A stretch of 64,000 nucleotides of DNA from Nitrobacter sp051535215 (GTDB taxonomy: Bacteria > Pseudomonadota > Alphaproteobacteria > Rhizobiales > Xanthobacteraceae): positions 124,001-188,000 of the forward strand of contig NZ_JBPPLY010000002.1 of NCBI RefSeq assembly GCF_051535215.1, given 5' to 3'. The translations under genes were made by a program, and so were the position numbers. Numbering within the stretch: position 1 is the stretch's first letter; the number at the start of each line of letters is the position of its first letter. The notes under the pieces are model-generated. The model was not told the origin of the DNA. It saw nothing but the letters and a program-made list of their open reading frames with translations, and searched no databases. Positions 8,720-16,155 of the stretch are shown piece after piece.

Positions 8720-10060
8720 TTGCGGGTGCATCCCTGCTATTATTTATTGTTGCTGGTCGATGGGGCGTCTCGCGTCGTAACAGGCGGCGCTCGTAACAAT
8801 CCGGAAACTGTCGTGGACAAGCCTGTCATCGCCTCTGAGGAAACGCTGGTCGCGCCAGTCGTGGTTCCTGCGGCTGCCGAAAAAGTAACTGTTGGCCCTG
8901 CCTATCTCGTCCTCGGCGGCATCAGCTTCTCGCATTTTCTCAACGACACGATGCAGTCGCTGATTCCCTCAGTCTATCCGATCCTGAAGGAGAACTACGC
9001 GCTCGACTTCGCGCAGATCGGCATGATCACGCTGGCATTCCAGGTGACCGCGTCCCTGCTTCAGCCTGTAGTCGGGTATGTCACCGACAGGAAGGCGCAG
9101 CCGTTCTCGCTCGCCATCGGCATGGGTTCTACTTTCGTCGGGTTACTGTTGCTGAGCGTGGCGCATGTCTACGGAATGATCCTGATCTCCGCCGGGCTTA
9201 TCGGTCTGGGATCGGCGGTGTTCCATCCGGAGTCCGCGCGCATCGCGCGAATGGCGTCGGGCGGCCGCTACGGATTTGCGCAGTCGGTTTTTCAGGTCGG
9301 CGGGAATTTCGGCTCCGCGATGGGACCGGTGCTGGCAGCGCTGATCATCGTGCCGTTCGGGCAGCCGAGCATCGCGTGGTTTTCATCGATCGCCTTCGTC
9401 GCGATCGTTCTGCTGTTTCAGATAGGCCGCTGGTATAAGCCGCGGATTGCGCCGCGTCGCAGCGCCTTGCAAGCCCGCTCACCGGAGGCGCCGACGGCCG
9501 CACGCACCGCGATCGCGCTGGCCATCCTGATCGTGCTGGTGTTCTCGAAATTCATCTACATGTCGAGTCTCACGAGCTACTACACCTTCTATCTGATCGA
9601 GAAGTTTCACGTCTCGACGCAGACCTCGCAGTTGCTGCTGTTCGTGTTTCTCGCCGCGGTGGCTGTCGGCGTCTATTTCGGCGGCCCGCTCGGCGATCGC
9701 TTCGGACGGCGCTATGTGATCTGGTTGTCGATCCTCGGGGTTCTGCCGTTCACGCTGTTGCTGCCGTTTGCAAATCTTCCCGGCACCGTGGCATTGACCG
9801 TGATCATCGGCCTCATCATCTCATCGGCGATGCCGGCGATCATCGTGTTCGCACAGGAACTGATGCCGCACCGGTTCGGCATGATCTCGGGAATGTTCTT
9901 CGGTTTCGCGTTCGGAGCTGCGGGTATAGGCGCGGCGATCCTCGGCGAGGTGGCGGATGCGAAGGGGATCGAGTTCGTCTATCAAACCTGCGCATTCCTG
10001 CCTGCGATAGGCCTGCTTGCGATGTTCCTGCCGAAGATGCCGAAAATCCCTCACGGGTGA
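8720..10060 (+). CDS. MFS efflux carrier, fosmidomycin-resistance (Fsr) type
   Basis: An integral membrane protein of the major facilitator superfamily with about 12 helices. The opening block ISFSHFLNDTMQSLIPSVYPILK and the loop FHPESARIARMASGGRYGFAQSVFQVGGN are characteristic of the Fsr subfamily of drug-efflux carriers. From ATG 8720 it has 446 residues, but the first 30 are unusual and carry no ribosome site; GTG 8813 (VDKPVIASEE) is an equally likely start and would give 415 residues. A clear terminator follows at 10109-10139. The transported compound is unknown. Confidence 0.85.
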   Translation: MRVHPCYYLLLLVDGASRVVTGGARNNPETVVDKPVIASEETLVAPVVVPAAAEKVTVGPAYLVLGGISFSHFLNDTMQSLIPSVYPILKENYALDFAQIGMITLAFQVTASLLQPVVGYVTDRKAQPFSLAIGMGSTFVGLLLLSVAHVYGMILISAGLIGLGSAVFHPESARIARMASGGRYGFAQSVFQVGGNFGSAMGPVLAALIIVPFGQPSIAWFSSIAFVAIVLLFQIGRWYKPRIAPRRSALQARSPEAPTAARTAIALAILIVLVFSKFIYMSSLTSYYTFYLIEKFHVSTQTSQLLLFVFLAAVAVGVYFGGPLGDRFGRRYVIWLSILGVLPFTLLLPFANLPGTVALTVIIGLIISSAMPAIIVFAQELMPHRFGMISGMFFGFAFGAAGIGAAILGEVADAKGIEFVYQTCAFLPAIGLLAMFLPKMPKIPHG

Positions 10061-10108
10061 TTTTCGCCAGCCGGCTTTTTGTCAACGAACTGTTAGCAGG
10101 TGTGGCAG

Positions 10109-10139
10109 CGCCGCGGCGATTTGCGCCGCGGATTTTTTC
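10109..10139 (+). terminator. Rho-independent terminator after the Fsr-type gene
   Basis: CCGCGGCG (10111-10118) pairs with CGCCGCGG (10124-10131) across a five-base loop and is followed by A and six Ts. It lies 50 bp after the stop codon of the MFS gene. Confidence 0.75.
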
Positions 10140-10181
10140 GAGCGTGAAATGCTCACCGAATATCAACCTTAAAAATTAGGG

Positions 10182-10196
10182 TTAAGCGGCGCTTAA
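10182..10196. promoter_or_regulatory. Possible CtrA site (TTAA-N7-TTAA)
   Basis: TTAA (10182-10185), GCGGCGC, TTAA (10193-10196) matches the full CtrA recognition sequence with its 7-bp spacer. It is 75 bp before the outer-membrane protein start. Only eight fixed AT-rich bases are involved, but AT tetrads are uncommon here. CtrA control of envelope genes is well known in the class; control of this gene is inferred. Confidence 0.4.
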
Positions 10197-10270
10197 GCAT
10201 TTGGTGTCATCGTCCGTCCGATTTCGGGAGTGGGGCCTTCGCCGCCTCACCGGATAAAGGGACGAAGCTG

Positions 10271-11110
10271 ATGCGTAGAGTTAGATTTCTCCTTGCCGCT
10301 GGAGCGGCATCACTGTTGTCATCGGCCGCCTTCGCCGCCGACATGCCTCTCGCGCCCCCGCCCTATGCCCCGCCGCCGGCCGCGGATTTCGGCGGCTGGT
10401 ATCTGCGGGGCGATATCGGTATGAGCAGCCAGAGCGTCAAGAAGCTCGACAACGCTCTCTACAGTACGTTGACGTCGCTCAACCAGCGCACCGGATTCGA
10501 CAGCGCAGGCATCTACGGTATCGGCGTTGGCTATCAGTTCAACAACTGGCTCCGCGGCGACATCACCGGTGAATACCGTGGCAAGTCGAACTTCCACGGA
10601 CTAGACATCATCACCTTCGACAACGGCGGTGCGCCGGGCTTCGGCTCCGATACCTACACGGGCAGCAAGTCGGAATGGCTGGTCCTCGCCAACGGCTATG
10701 TCGATCTAGGCACTTGGTATTGCGTCACCCCGTTCATCGGCGCCGGCGTCGGCATGTCGCGCAATACGATCTCCAATTTTGTGGATCAGGGCGTTGGCTC
10801 GCTGCCGGGCGGAGGTATCGGACCGAGCCTAGCTTATGGTGACAATGCATCGAAGTGGAATTTCGCCTGGGCGCTTCATGCTGGCCTCGCTTACAAGGTC
10901 ACTAACAACCTGACGCTCGAGATGTCGTATCGCTACGTCAATCTCGGTAACGGAGTTACCGGCGATCTTCGGACTTTCGACGGAACGAACAACGTCTATA
11001 ATCCGATGCAATTCCACGACATCACGTCACAGGACGTGAGGTTCGGTATGCGCTGGGATCTCGACAGCCCGCCGGTCTATGCGCCGCCGCCGTTGATCAC
11101 CAAGGGCTGA
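10271..11110 (+). CDS. Outer-membrane beta-barrel protein (Omp25/31-like)
   Basis: A 279-residue secreted protein. The signal peptide MRRVRFLLAAGAASLLSSAAFA is cut before ADMPLAPPPYAPPPAA, the proline-rich start typical of rhizobial small porin-like proteins. The rest shows alternating aromatic and glycine strands (GWYLRGDIGMS, IYGIGVGYQFNNWLRGDI, LTLEMSYRYVNLGNG) and ends in VRFGMRWDL followed by APPPLITKG. Such proteins are structural outer-membrane barrels of about 8 strands. It is preceded by a possible CtrA site and followed by a strong terminator. The next gene is a second, divergent barrel protein. Confidence 0.88.
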   Translation: MRRVRFLLAAGAASLLSSAAFAADMPLAPPPYAPPPAADFGGWYLRGDIGMSSQSVKKLDNALYSTLTSLNQRTGFDSAGIYGIGVGYQFNNWLRGDITGEYRGKSNFHGLDIITFDNGGAPGFGSDTYTGSKSEWLVLANGYVDLGTWYCVTPFIGAGVGMSRNTISNFVDQGVGSLPGGGIGPSLAYGDNASKWNFAWALHAGLAYKVTNNLTLEMSYRYVNLGNGVTGDLRTFDGTNNVYNPMQFHDITSQDVRFGMRWDLDSPPVYAPPPLITKG

Positions 11111-11134
11111 GACTACTCTCCTTTAACACTTCTT

Positions 11135-11166
11135 AACGGCGCGGATGTTTCCGCGCCGTTTTGTTT
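11135..11166 (+). terminator. Rho-independent terminator after the first barrel gene
   Basis: AACGGCGCGGA (11135-11145) pairs with TCCGCGCCGTT (11150-11160) across a four-base loop and is followed by TTGTTT. It is 25 bp after the stop codon. Confidence 0.8.
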
Positions 11167-11283
11167 GCGGGATGTGCGATCGACCACGCCTCAAATATGC
11201 ATCGACCGCGTCGCGCGACAACGATTGATTAAGGTTAACAGGCGATGATTGCATCAAACCAAGCGGCGGTGATGGAGTTTGCA

Positions 11284-12120
11284 ATGCGTCGATTTCTAGT
11301 GGCGGCAGTCATCTTTGGGGCAGCGCAGTGCGCACATGCCGCCGACATGCCCGATCTCCCGGCTCTGCGCGGTTCGCTGCCCGAAGGTCTCAGCACGGTG
11401 CGGACGGTGTGGCAGGGCTATTACATCGGCGGGCAGGCGGGGTACGGATCTGCCGACATGGATTTCAGTCGCGCCAATTCCGGGCAGACCGCGCGGCTCC
11501 TCGAGAACACCGTGATCCAGAACGGCATGCAGGTGTCACAGTGGCCGATCGGTATCGGTAAGTCGTCGCAACAAAATGATGCCTTCGGCGGTTTCGTGGG
11601 TTACAACAGCCAATGGGATGATGTCATCATCGGCGTCGAAGCCAGCTACATGCATGGCAGGTTTTTCGGCAGTCAGTCTGCCACGGTTAGTCGTGTCTCC
11701 GGTGCTGTTCTTAGTGACAATAATTTCCACGCCGTCGACGTGACGTCGACGGCGTCGCAGGAAATCACCGACATGGGGACGTTGCGGGCCAGAGCGGGTT
11801 ACATCGTGGGCAGCTTCCTGCCTTATATGTTCGGCGGTGTCGCGCTGGGCAATGCCGACATCGTCCGCGCGGTGACCATTACGGACTCGTGGGGGCCGAC
11901 GCAGGCCGCTGCGGTTGCACCAGGCGCTGCGAGTGCAACGCTCACCGCTGACACCACGCAACATAATCATCTGCTTGTCGGCTATAGCGCCGGTGTCGGG
12001 GTCGACGTAGCGCTGGTGGCTGGGTTGTTCCTGCGAGCGGAATGGGAATATGCACGGTTCACAGGCGTGGTCGACACCAGCATCAACACGGTGCGCGCGG
12101 GCGTTGGCTACAAGTTCTGA
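11284..12120 (+). CDS. Outer-membrane beta-barrel protein, second copy
   Basis: From ATG 11284 this is a 278-residue exported protein with signal peptide MRRFLVAAVIFGAAQCAHA cut before ADMPDLPALRG. Barrel strands are visible (GYYIGGQAGYGSADMDF, AFGGFVGYNSQWDDVIIGVEASY, LRARAGYIVGSFLPYMFGGVALG), and the C-terminus VRAGVGYKF ends in the aromatic residue recognised by the BAM complex. It is of the same broad family as the preceding barrel but clearly divergent, so not a recent duplication. ATG 11245 or 11272 would only extend the N-terminus in front of the signal. Confidence 0.86.
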   Translation: MRRFLVAAVIFGAAQCAHAADMPDLPALRGSLPEGLSTVRTVWQGYYIGGQAGYGSADMDFSRANSGQTARLLENTVIQNGMQVSQWPIGIGKSSQQNDAFGGFVGYNSQWDDVIIGVEASYMHGRFFGSQSATVSRVSGAVLSDNNFHAVDVTSTASQEITDMGTLRARAGYIVGSFLPYMFGGVALGNADIVRAVTITDSWGPTQAAAVAPGAASATLTADTTQHNHLLVGYSAGVGVDVALVAGLFLRAEWEYARFTGVVDTSINTVRAGVGYKF

Positions 12121-12261
12121 TTGCGCCGGGGTGAGGGCGCTTCGATCTCGCCTTCGAAGCCACGCCTACGCTCGTTGATAGCGAGCGCGTAAGCGGTACG
12201 TTCCGTCCCGGCGTGTTCCCGCACTCCTGGATTGGGAGCCTGTTTTTGCGGCAGGGGAACC

Positions 12262-12286
12262 GGAACGGCGGTGAATGCCGCCCGTT
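12262..12286 (+). promoter_or_regulatory. EcfG-type (general stress) promoter
   Basis: GGAAC (12262-12266), exactly 17 bp, then GTT (12284-12286) with a preceding C. This is the same architecture as the site at 6879. The predicted start at about 12293 lies just before ATG 12303/12315, which argues against any longer reading of the downstream gene. Confidence 0.68.
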
Positions 12287-12314
12287 GATTCCATCCATAG
12301 AGATGGAGCAACGC

Positions 12315-12689
12315 ATGCAATCCCGACTGACTTTCTCCGCGGTTGTCGCTGCAACCGTCATCAGTTTGCTTGCATTGAGCGCGTATGGCGCGGGTATTGG
12401 TGGCCCGGGCGCGACCGGAGGCGTATCCTCAGGCATGCCGAGCGCGGGCTCGGTGAATACTCAGAACTCAGGTTCGGCCGGTATTCAGCCCGCACCGGGC
12501 GGTTCCTCAACTACCGCGACTGGCACCGGTTTGAACGGATCGCCAGGGACGACTGGCACAGGAACAGGAAATCAGTCCGGCGTTCCCAATACGTCCGCGC
12601 CCGGACATATCGGTGCCGGTGCGTCGCCGAGCGGTCTGCCCGGCGATGATCCTAACGCGCCGGGATATCCCGGCCGGGTCGGTAACTAG
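12315..12689 (+). CDS. Small secreted Gly/Ser/Thr-rich protein, probable stress gene
   Basis: From ATG 12315 (GGAG six bases upstream) this encodes 124 residues. A signal peptide (MQSRLTFSAVVAATVISLLALSAYGAG) is followed by a low-complexity region rich in glycine, serine, threonine and proline (GGPGATGG, GTGLNGSPGTTGTGTGNQSG) and an end rich in PG pairs. No catalytic motif is seen. ATG 12303 is an alternative start. It is probably a periplasmic or surface-exposed filler protein. Expression from the EcfG-type promoter just upstream is inferred. Confidence 0.65.
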   Translation: MQSRLTFSAVVAATVISLLALSAYGAGIGGPGATGGVSSGMPSAGSVNTQNSGSAGIQPAPGGSSTTATGTGLNGSPGTTGTGTGNQSGVPNTSAPGHIGAGASPSGLPGDDPNAPGYPGRVGN

Positions 12690-12864
12690 CGCATTGATGA
12701 TCCGGCACGCGATGGATGCCGTAGATCGCGGATAGTGATGATGGAGCGGGCGACGTGACTTCGCACGCCTTGAACATGCTTGTGGCATTTGTGCCAGGGA
12801 GGCGGCTGCGCAGCCGCCGGCCGAATATCCTTGACGAAAGCGGATGATTCCCATATCCCCAGCG

Positions 12865-12913
12865 GCGGGACACCTCCCCCCAACGGGAGGCTTGCTATCT
12901 GGAAGGATAGATC
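12865..12913 (+). promoter_or_regulatory. serC-type RNA leader
   Basis: Two short hairpins stand directly before serC. In the first, CCTCCC (12873-12878) pairs with GGGAGG (12885-12890). In the second, CTATC (12895-12899) pairs with GATAG (12906-12910) around the loop TGGAAG, which carries the ribosome-binding GGAAGG. The ATG follows three bases later. This layout fits the serC motif described upstream of serC in Alphaproteobacteria. Sequestration of the ribosome site in the loop/stem points to translational control; the ligand is not established. Confidence 0.7.
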
Positions 12914-14086
12914 ATGACCGTTGCGAAGCCCGCTTCGCGGCCGAACGTGCCGCATTTCTCGTCCGGCCCCTGCGCCAAGCGCCCCGGCTGGACTCCCCAA
13001 AATCTCAAGGACGCAGCCCTCGGCCGTTCGCATCGCGCGAAGATCGGCAAGACCAGGCTTAAGCTCGCGATCGATTTGACTCGCGAGGTTCTGGAAATTC
13101 CATCCGATTACAAGGTTGGCATCGTGCCGGCGTCGGATACCGGCGCGGTGGAGATGGCGCTGTGGTCGCTGCTCGGCGCGCGACCCGTCACCATGATCGC
13201 CTGGGAATCCTTCGGCGAAGGCTGGGTCACCGATGTCGTCAAGCAGTTGAAGCTTAAGGACGTCACGATTCTGAAGGCGGGCTATGGCGAGTTGCCTGAT
13301 CTCTCCAAGGTCGATCAGGCTTCCGATATCGTTTTCACCTGGAACGGCACCACCTCGGGCGTGCGCGTGCCGAACGCCGACTGGATCAGCGCTTCTCGCG
13401 AAGGTCTCACGATCTGCGACGCGACTTCGGCTGCATTCGCCCAGCCGCTCGATTGGGCCAAGCTCAATGTCGTGACCTTCTCATGGCAGAAGGCGCTCGG
13501 CGGCGAGGGCGCGCACGGCATGCTGATCCTCAGCCCGCGCGCTGTGGCACGGCTTGAAAGCTACACGCCGCCGTGGCCGATGCCGAAAATCTTCCGCATG
13601 ACAAAAGGCGGCAAGCTCATTCAGGGCATCTTCGAGGGCGAGACCATCAACACGCCGTCGATGCTGTGCGTTGAGGATTATCTCGACGCGCTGAACTGGG
13701 CGAAGTCGGTCGGCGGCCTCAAGGGCATGATCGCGCGTGCGGATGCCAATGCCAAAGTGATCGCCGACTGGATAGCCAAAACGCCATGGATCGATTTCCT
13801 GGCCAAGGATCCGGCGATTCGTTCCAACACCTCGGTGTGTCTCAAATTCACAGATCCGGCGATCACGTCGTTGCCGGCGGATGCGCAATCCGATTTCGTC
13901 AAGAAGCTCGTCGCCGCTGTCGAGAAAGAGGGCGCAGGCTACGATTTCGCGTACTACCGCGATGCGCCGCCGGGCCTGCGAATCTGGTGCGGCGCCACCG
14001 TTGAGGCGAGCGACGTCGCGCTGCTGACGCAGTGGATCGATTGGGCCTTCGCCGAGACCAAGGCCTCGCTCGCCAAAGCCGCGTGA
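12914..14086 (+). CDS. serC: Phosphoserine aminotransferase
   Basis: A cytoplasmic PLP enzyme (390 residues) that converts 3-phosphohydroxypyruvate to phosphoserine, the second step of serine synthesis, and also serves pyridoxine synthesis. The PLP lysine is in TFSWQKALGGEGAHG (Lys193). The N-terminal HFSSGPCAKRPGW and the DATSAAF cofactor motif are typical of the alphaproteobacterial SerC subtype. It is followed by serA in the same direction, separated by a palindromic repeat of about 130 bp, and is preceded by the serC-type leader. Confidence 0.95.
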   Translation: MTVAKPASRPNVPHFSSGPCAKRPGWTPQNLKDAALGRSHRAKIGKTRLKLAIDLTREVLEIPSDYKVGIVPASDTGAVEMALWSLLGARPVTMIAWESFGEGWVTDVVKQLKLKDVTILKAGYGELPDLSKVDQASDIVFTWNGTTSGVRVPNADWISASREGLTICDATSAAFAQPLDWAKLNVVTFSWQKALGGEGAHGMLILSPRAVARLESYTPPWPMPKIFRMTKGGKLIQGIFEGETINTPSMLCVEDYLDALNWAKSVGGLKGMIARADANAKVIADWIAKTPWIDFLAKDPAIRSNTSVCLKFTDPAITSLPADAQSDFVKKLVAAVEKEGAGYDFAYYRDAPPGLRIWCGATVEASDVALLTQWIDWAFAETKASLAKAA

Positions 14087-14097
14087 CGCTCTTACTT

Positions 14098-14224
14098 CCC
14101 TCTCCCCTTGTGGGAGAGGGTGCCCGCGAAGCGGGCGGGTGAGGGGTGAACCCTCACGTCTGAACAGAACCCCTCACCGGCTCGGCCTTCGGCCGATCCA
14201 CCCTCTCCCATAAGGGGAGAGGGG
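14098..14224. repeat. Rhizobial palindromic intergenic repeat
   Basis: A hairpin module of CCCTCTCCCC and GGGAGAGGG (14098-14120) is mirrored by CCACCCTCTCCC and GGGGAGAGGGG (14198-14224). Inner parts include GGGTGAGGGGTGA and CCCCTCACC, also complementary. The unit is thus a nested inverted repeat of about 127 bp. Similar GC-rich units are scattered between genes in many Rhizobiales. It fills nearly the whole serC-serA gap, so it could shape serA messenger levels. Confidence 0.8.
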
Positions 14225-14262
14225 ACGCTGAACATCAGCTCCTCGTTTTGTTGGATCATCCC

Positions 14263-15852
14263 ATGACCAAACCGAAAGTTCTTATTTCCGACGCCCTCAG
14301 CCCCGCCGCTGTGCAGATCTTCAAGGATCGCGGCATTGAGGTCGATTTCCAGCCCGCGCTTGGCAAGGACAAGGACAAACTCGCCGAGATCATCGGCAAC
14401 TATGATGGTCTCGCCATCCGCTCGGCCACCAAGGCAACCGCGAAAATCCTCGCCAACGCCAGGAAGCTGAAGGTGATCGGCCGCGCCGGCATCGGCGTCG
14501 ACAATGTCGAGATTCCAGCGGCGACGGCCAGAGGCGTCATCGTGATGAACACGCCGTTCGGCAACTCGATCACAACCGCCGAACATGCGATCACCCTGAT
14601 GTTGGCGCTGGCGCGCGAAATTCCCGCTGCCGATGCCTCGACCCAGGCCGGCAAGTGGGAAAAGAACCGCTTCATGGGTGTCGAGATCACCGGCAAGACG
14701 CTCGGCGTGATCGGCTGCGGCAACATCGGCTCGATCGTCGCGGACCGCGCGCTCGGCCTGAAGATGAAGGTGATCGCGTTCGATCCGTTCCTGTCGCCGG
14801 AGCGCGCCAAGGACCTCGGCGTGGAGAAGGTCGAACTCGACGATCTGTTCAAGCGCGCCGACTTCATCACGCTGCACACGCCACTCACCGACAAGACCCG
14901 CAACATCATCGATGCCGCCGCCATCGCCAAGATGAAGAAGGGCGTGCGTATCATCAACTGCGCGCGCGGTGGTCTGGTGGACGAGCAGGCGCTGGTCGAT
15001 GCGCTCAATGCCAAGCAGGTCGCGGGCGCGGCGTTCGATGTGTTCGTCGAAGAACCGGCCACCAAGAACGTGCTGTTTGGTCATCCCAATGTGATCTGCA
15101 CGCCGCATCTTGGTGCTTCCACCACGGAAGCGCAGGAGAACGTCGCGCTGCAGGTCGCCGAGCAGATGTCGGACTATCTGCTCACCGGTGCGATCGCCAA
15201 TGCCATCAACTTCCCTTCGATCACGGCGGAAGAGGCCCCGAAGCTGAAGCCATTCGTGGAGCTTGCGGAAAAGCTCGGCTCGTTCGCGGGCCAACTCACG
15301 GAGAGCGGAATTTCCAAGGTGACCATCACCTATGAGGGGCAGGTCGCCGAAATGAAAATCAAGGCGCTGACTTCGGCGGCGCTCTCGGGCTTGCTGCGGC
15401 CGATGCTGGGCGATGTCAACGTGGTGTCCGCTCCCGTCGTCGCCAAGGAGCGCGGCATGGTGGTGGACGAGGTCGTGCGCGCCGCACAGAGCGACTACGA
15501 AAGCGTCATCACGGTGACGGTCGCCACCGAACAGCAGGAGCGATCAGTATCGGGTACGGTCTATGCTGACGGCAAGCCGCGCCTTGTCGATATCAAGGGC
15601 ATCCGTGTCGATGCCGAGTTCGGCAAGTCGATGATCTACGTCACCAACGAGGACAAGCCCGGCTTCATCGGCAAGTTCGCCTCGCTGCTCGGCGACGCGG
15701 GCGTCAACATCGCGACGTTCAATCTCGGTCGTCACAGCCAGGGCGGCGATGCCATCGCGCTGGTCGAGGTCGACGGCAATGTGCCGGAGAACGTGCTCGC
15801 GAAGGTGAAGGCGCTGCCGCAGGTCAAGCAGGTAAGGGCGCTGACGTTCTGA
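14263..15852 (+). CDS. serA: D-3-phosphoglycerate dehydrogenase
   Basis: This catalyses the first step of serine synthesis: NAD-dependent oxidation of 3-phosphoglycerate. It has 529 residues from ATG 14263 (MTKPKVLISD), the long form. The Rossmann motif GVIGCGNIGS, the catalytic Arg region INCARGGLVDE and the His motif ICTPHLGAST are present, followed by an intervening domain (about 320-450) and a C-terminal ACT domain (MIYVTNEDKPGFIGKFASL), the usual site of serine feedback. An upstream TTG at 14248 is in frame but lies in the repeat boundary. It pairs with serC. Confidence 0.96.
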   Translation: MTKPKVLISDALSPAAVQIFKDRGIEVDFQPALGKDKDKLAEIIGNYDGLAIRSATKATAKILANARKLKVIGRAGIGVDNVEIPAATARGVIVMNTPFGNSITTAEHAITLMLALAREIPAADASTQAGKWEKNRFMGVEITGKTLGVIGCGNIGSIVADRALGLKMKVIAFDPFLSPERAKDLGVEKVELDDLFKRADFITLHTPLTDKTRNIIDAAAIAKMKKGVRIINCARGGLVDEQALVDALNAKQVAGAAFDVFVEEPATKNVLFGHPNVICTPHLGASTTEAQENVALQVAEQMSDYLLTGAIANAINFPSITAEEAPKLKPFVELAEKLGSFAGQLTESGISKVTITYEGQVAEMKIKALTSAALSGLLRPMLGDVNVVSAPVVAKERGMVVDEVVRAAQSDYESVITVTVATEQQERSVSGTVYADGKPRLVDIKGIRVDAEFGKSMIYVTNEDKPGFIGKFASLLGDAGVNIATFNLGRHSQGGDAIALVEVDGNVPENVLAKVKALPQVKQVRALTF

Positions 15853-15930
15853 CAGCGAAAGTCGTTGGCGCGAAAATGCCAAGCGCATCCTGCCACGCCG
15901 GCGGCGTTCGATCCGTGAAGGAGTTTCCTG

Positions 15931-16131
15931 ATGGATGAGCCTGCTCGGCAACACGATCCCGACCCCGGCGGGGGAAGCCGTCGCGGTGCGGTGGCAGGAT
16001 TGGTCATTGTCGTCTTGTTGTTGGCGGCCGGCCTATGGCTCGCGCGCGAACTCAGATCCGCGAGCCAGATTCAGGATTGCGTGATGTCGGGCCGATCCAA
16101 TTGCGAACCGATCGATGTGTCGCCGCGATAA
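15931..16131 (+). CDS. Small single-pass membrane protein
   Basis: A 66-residue protein with a charged, glycine-rich N-terminus, one transmembrane helix (AVAGLVIVVLLLAAGLWLA, about 20-38) and a short tail containing IQDCVMSGRSNCEPIDV with two cysteines. GAAGGAG stands just before ATG 15931. It reads like a conserved hypothetical of this group. It is co-directional with serA 78 bp upstream; no function is evident. Confidence 0.65.
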   Translation: MDEPARQHDPDPGGGSRRGAVAGLVIVVLLLAAGLWLARELRSASQIQDCVMSGRSNCEPIDVSPR

Positions 16132-16155
16132 CGCGGTGATCATTCTACCAGGCCC

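Noticed and set aside
14098..14224. CRISPR-like repeated blocks
   Set aside because: The blocks are inverted, not regularly spaced direct repeats, and there are no cas genes in the window.
14092..15294. 400-codon minus-strand frame over serA
   Set aside because: Antisense shadow of serA; its end is made of the intergenic palindromic repeat.
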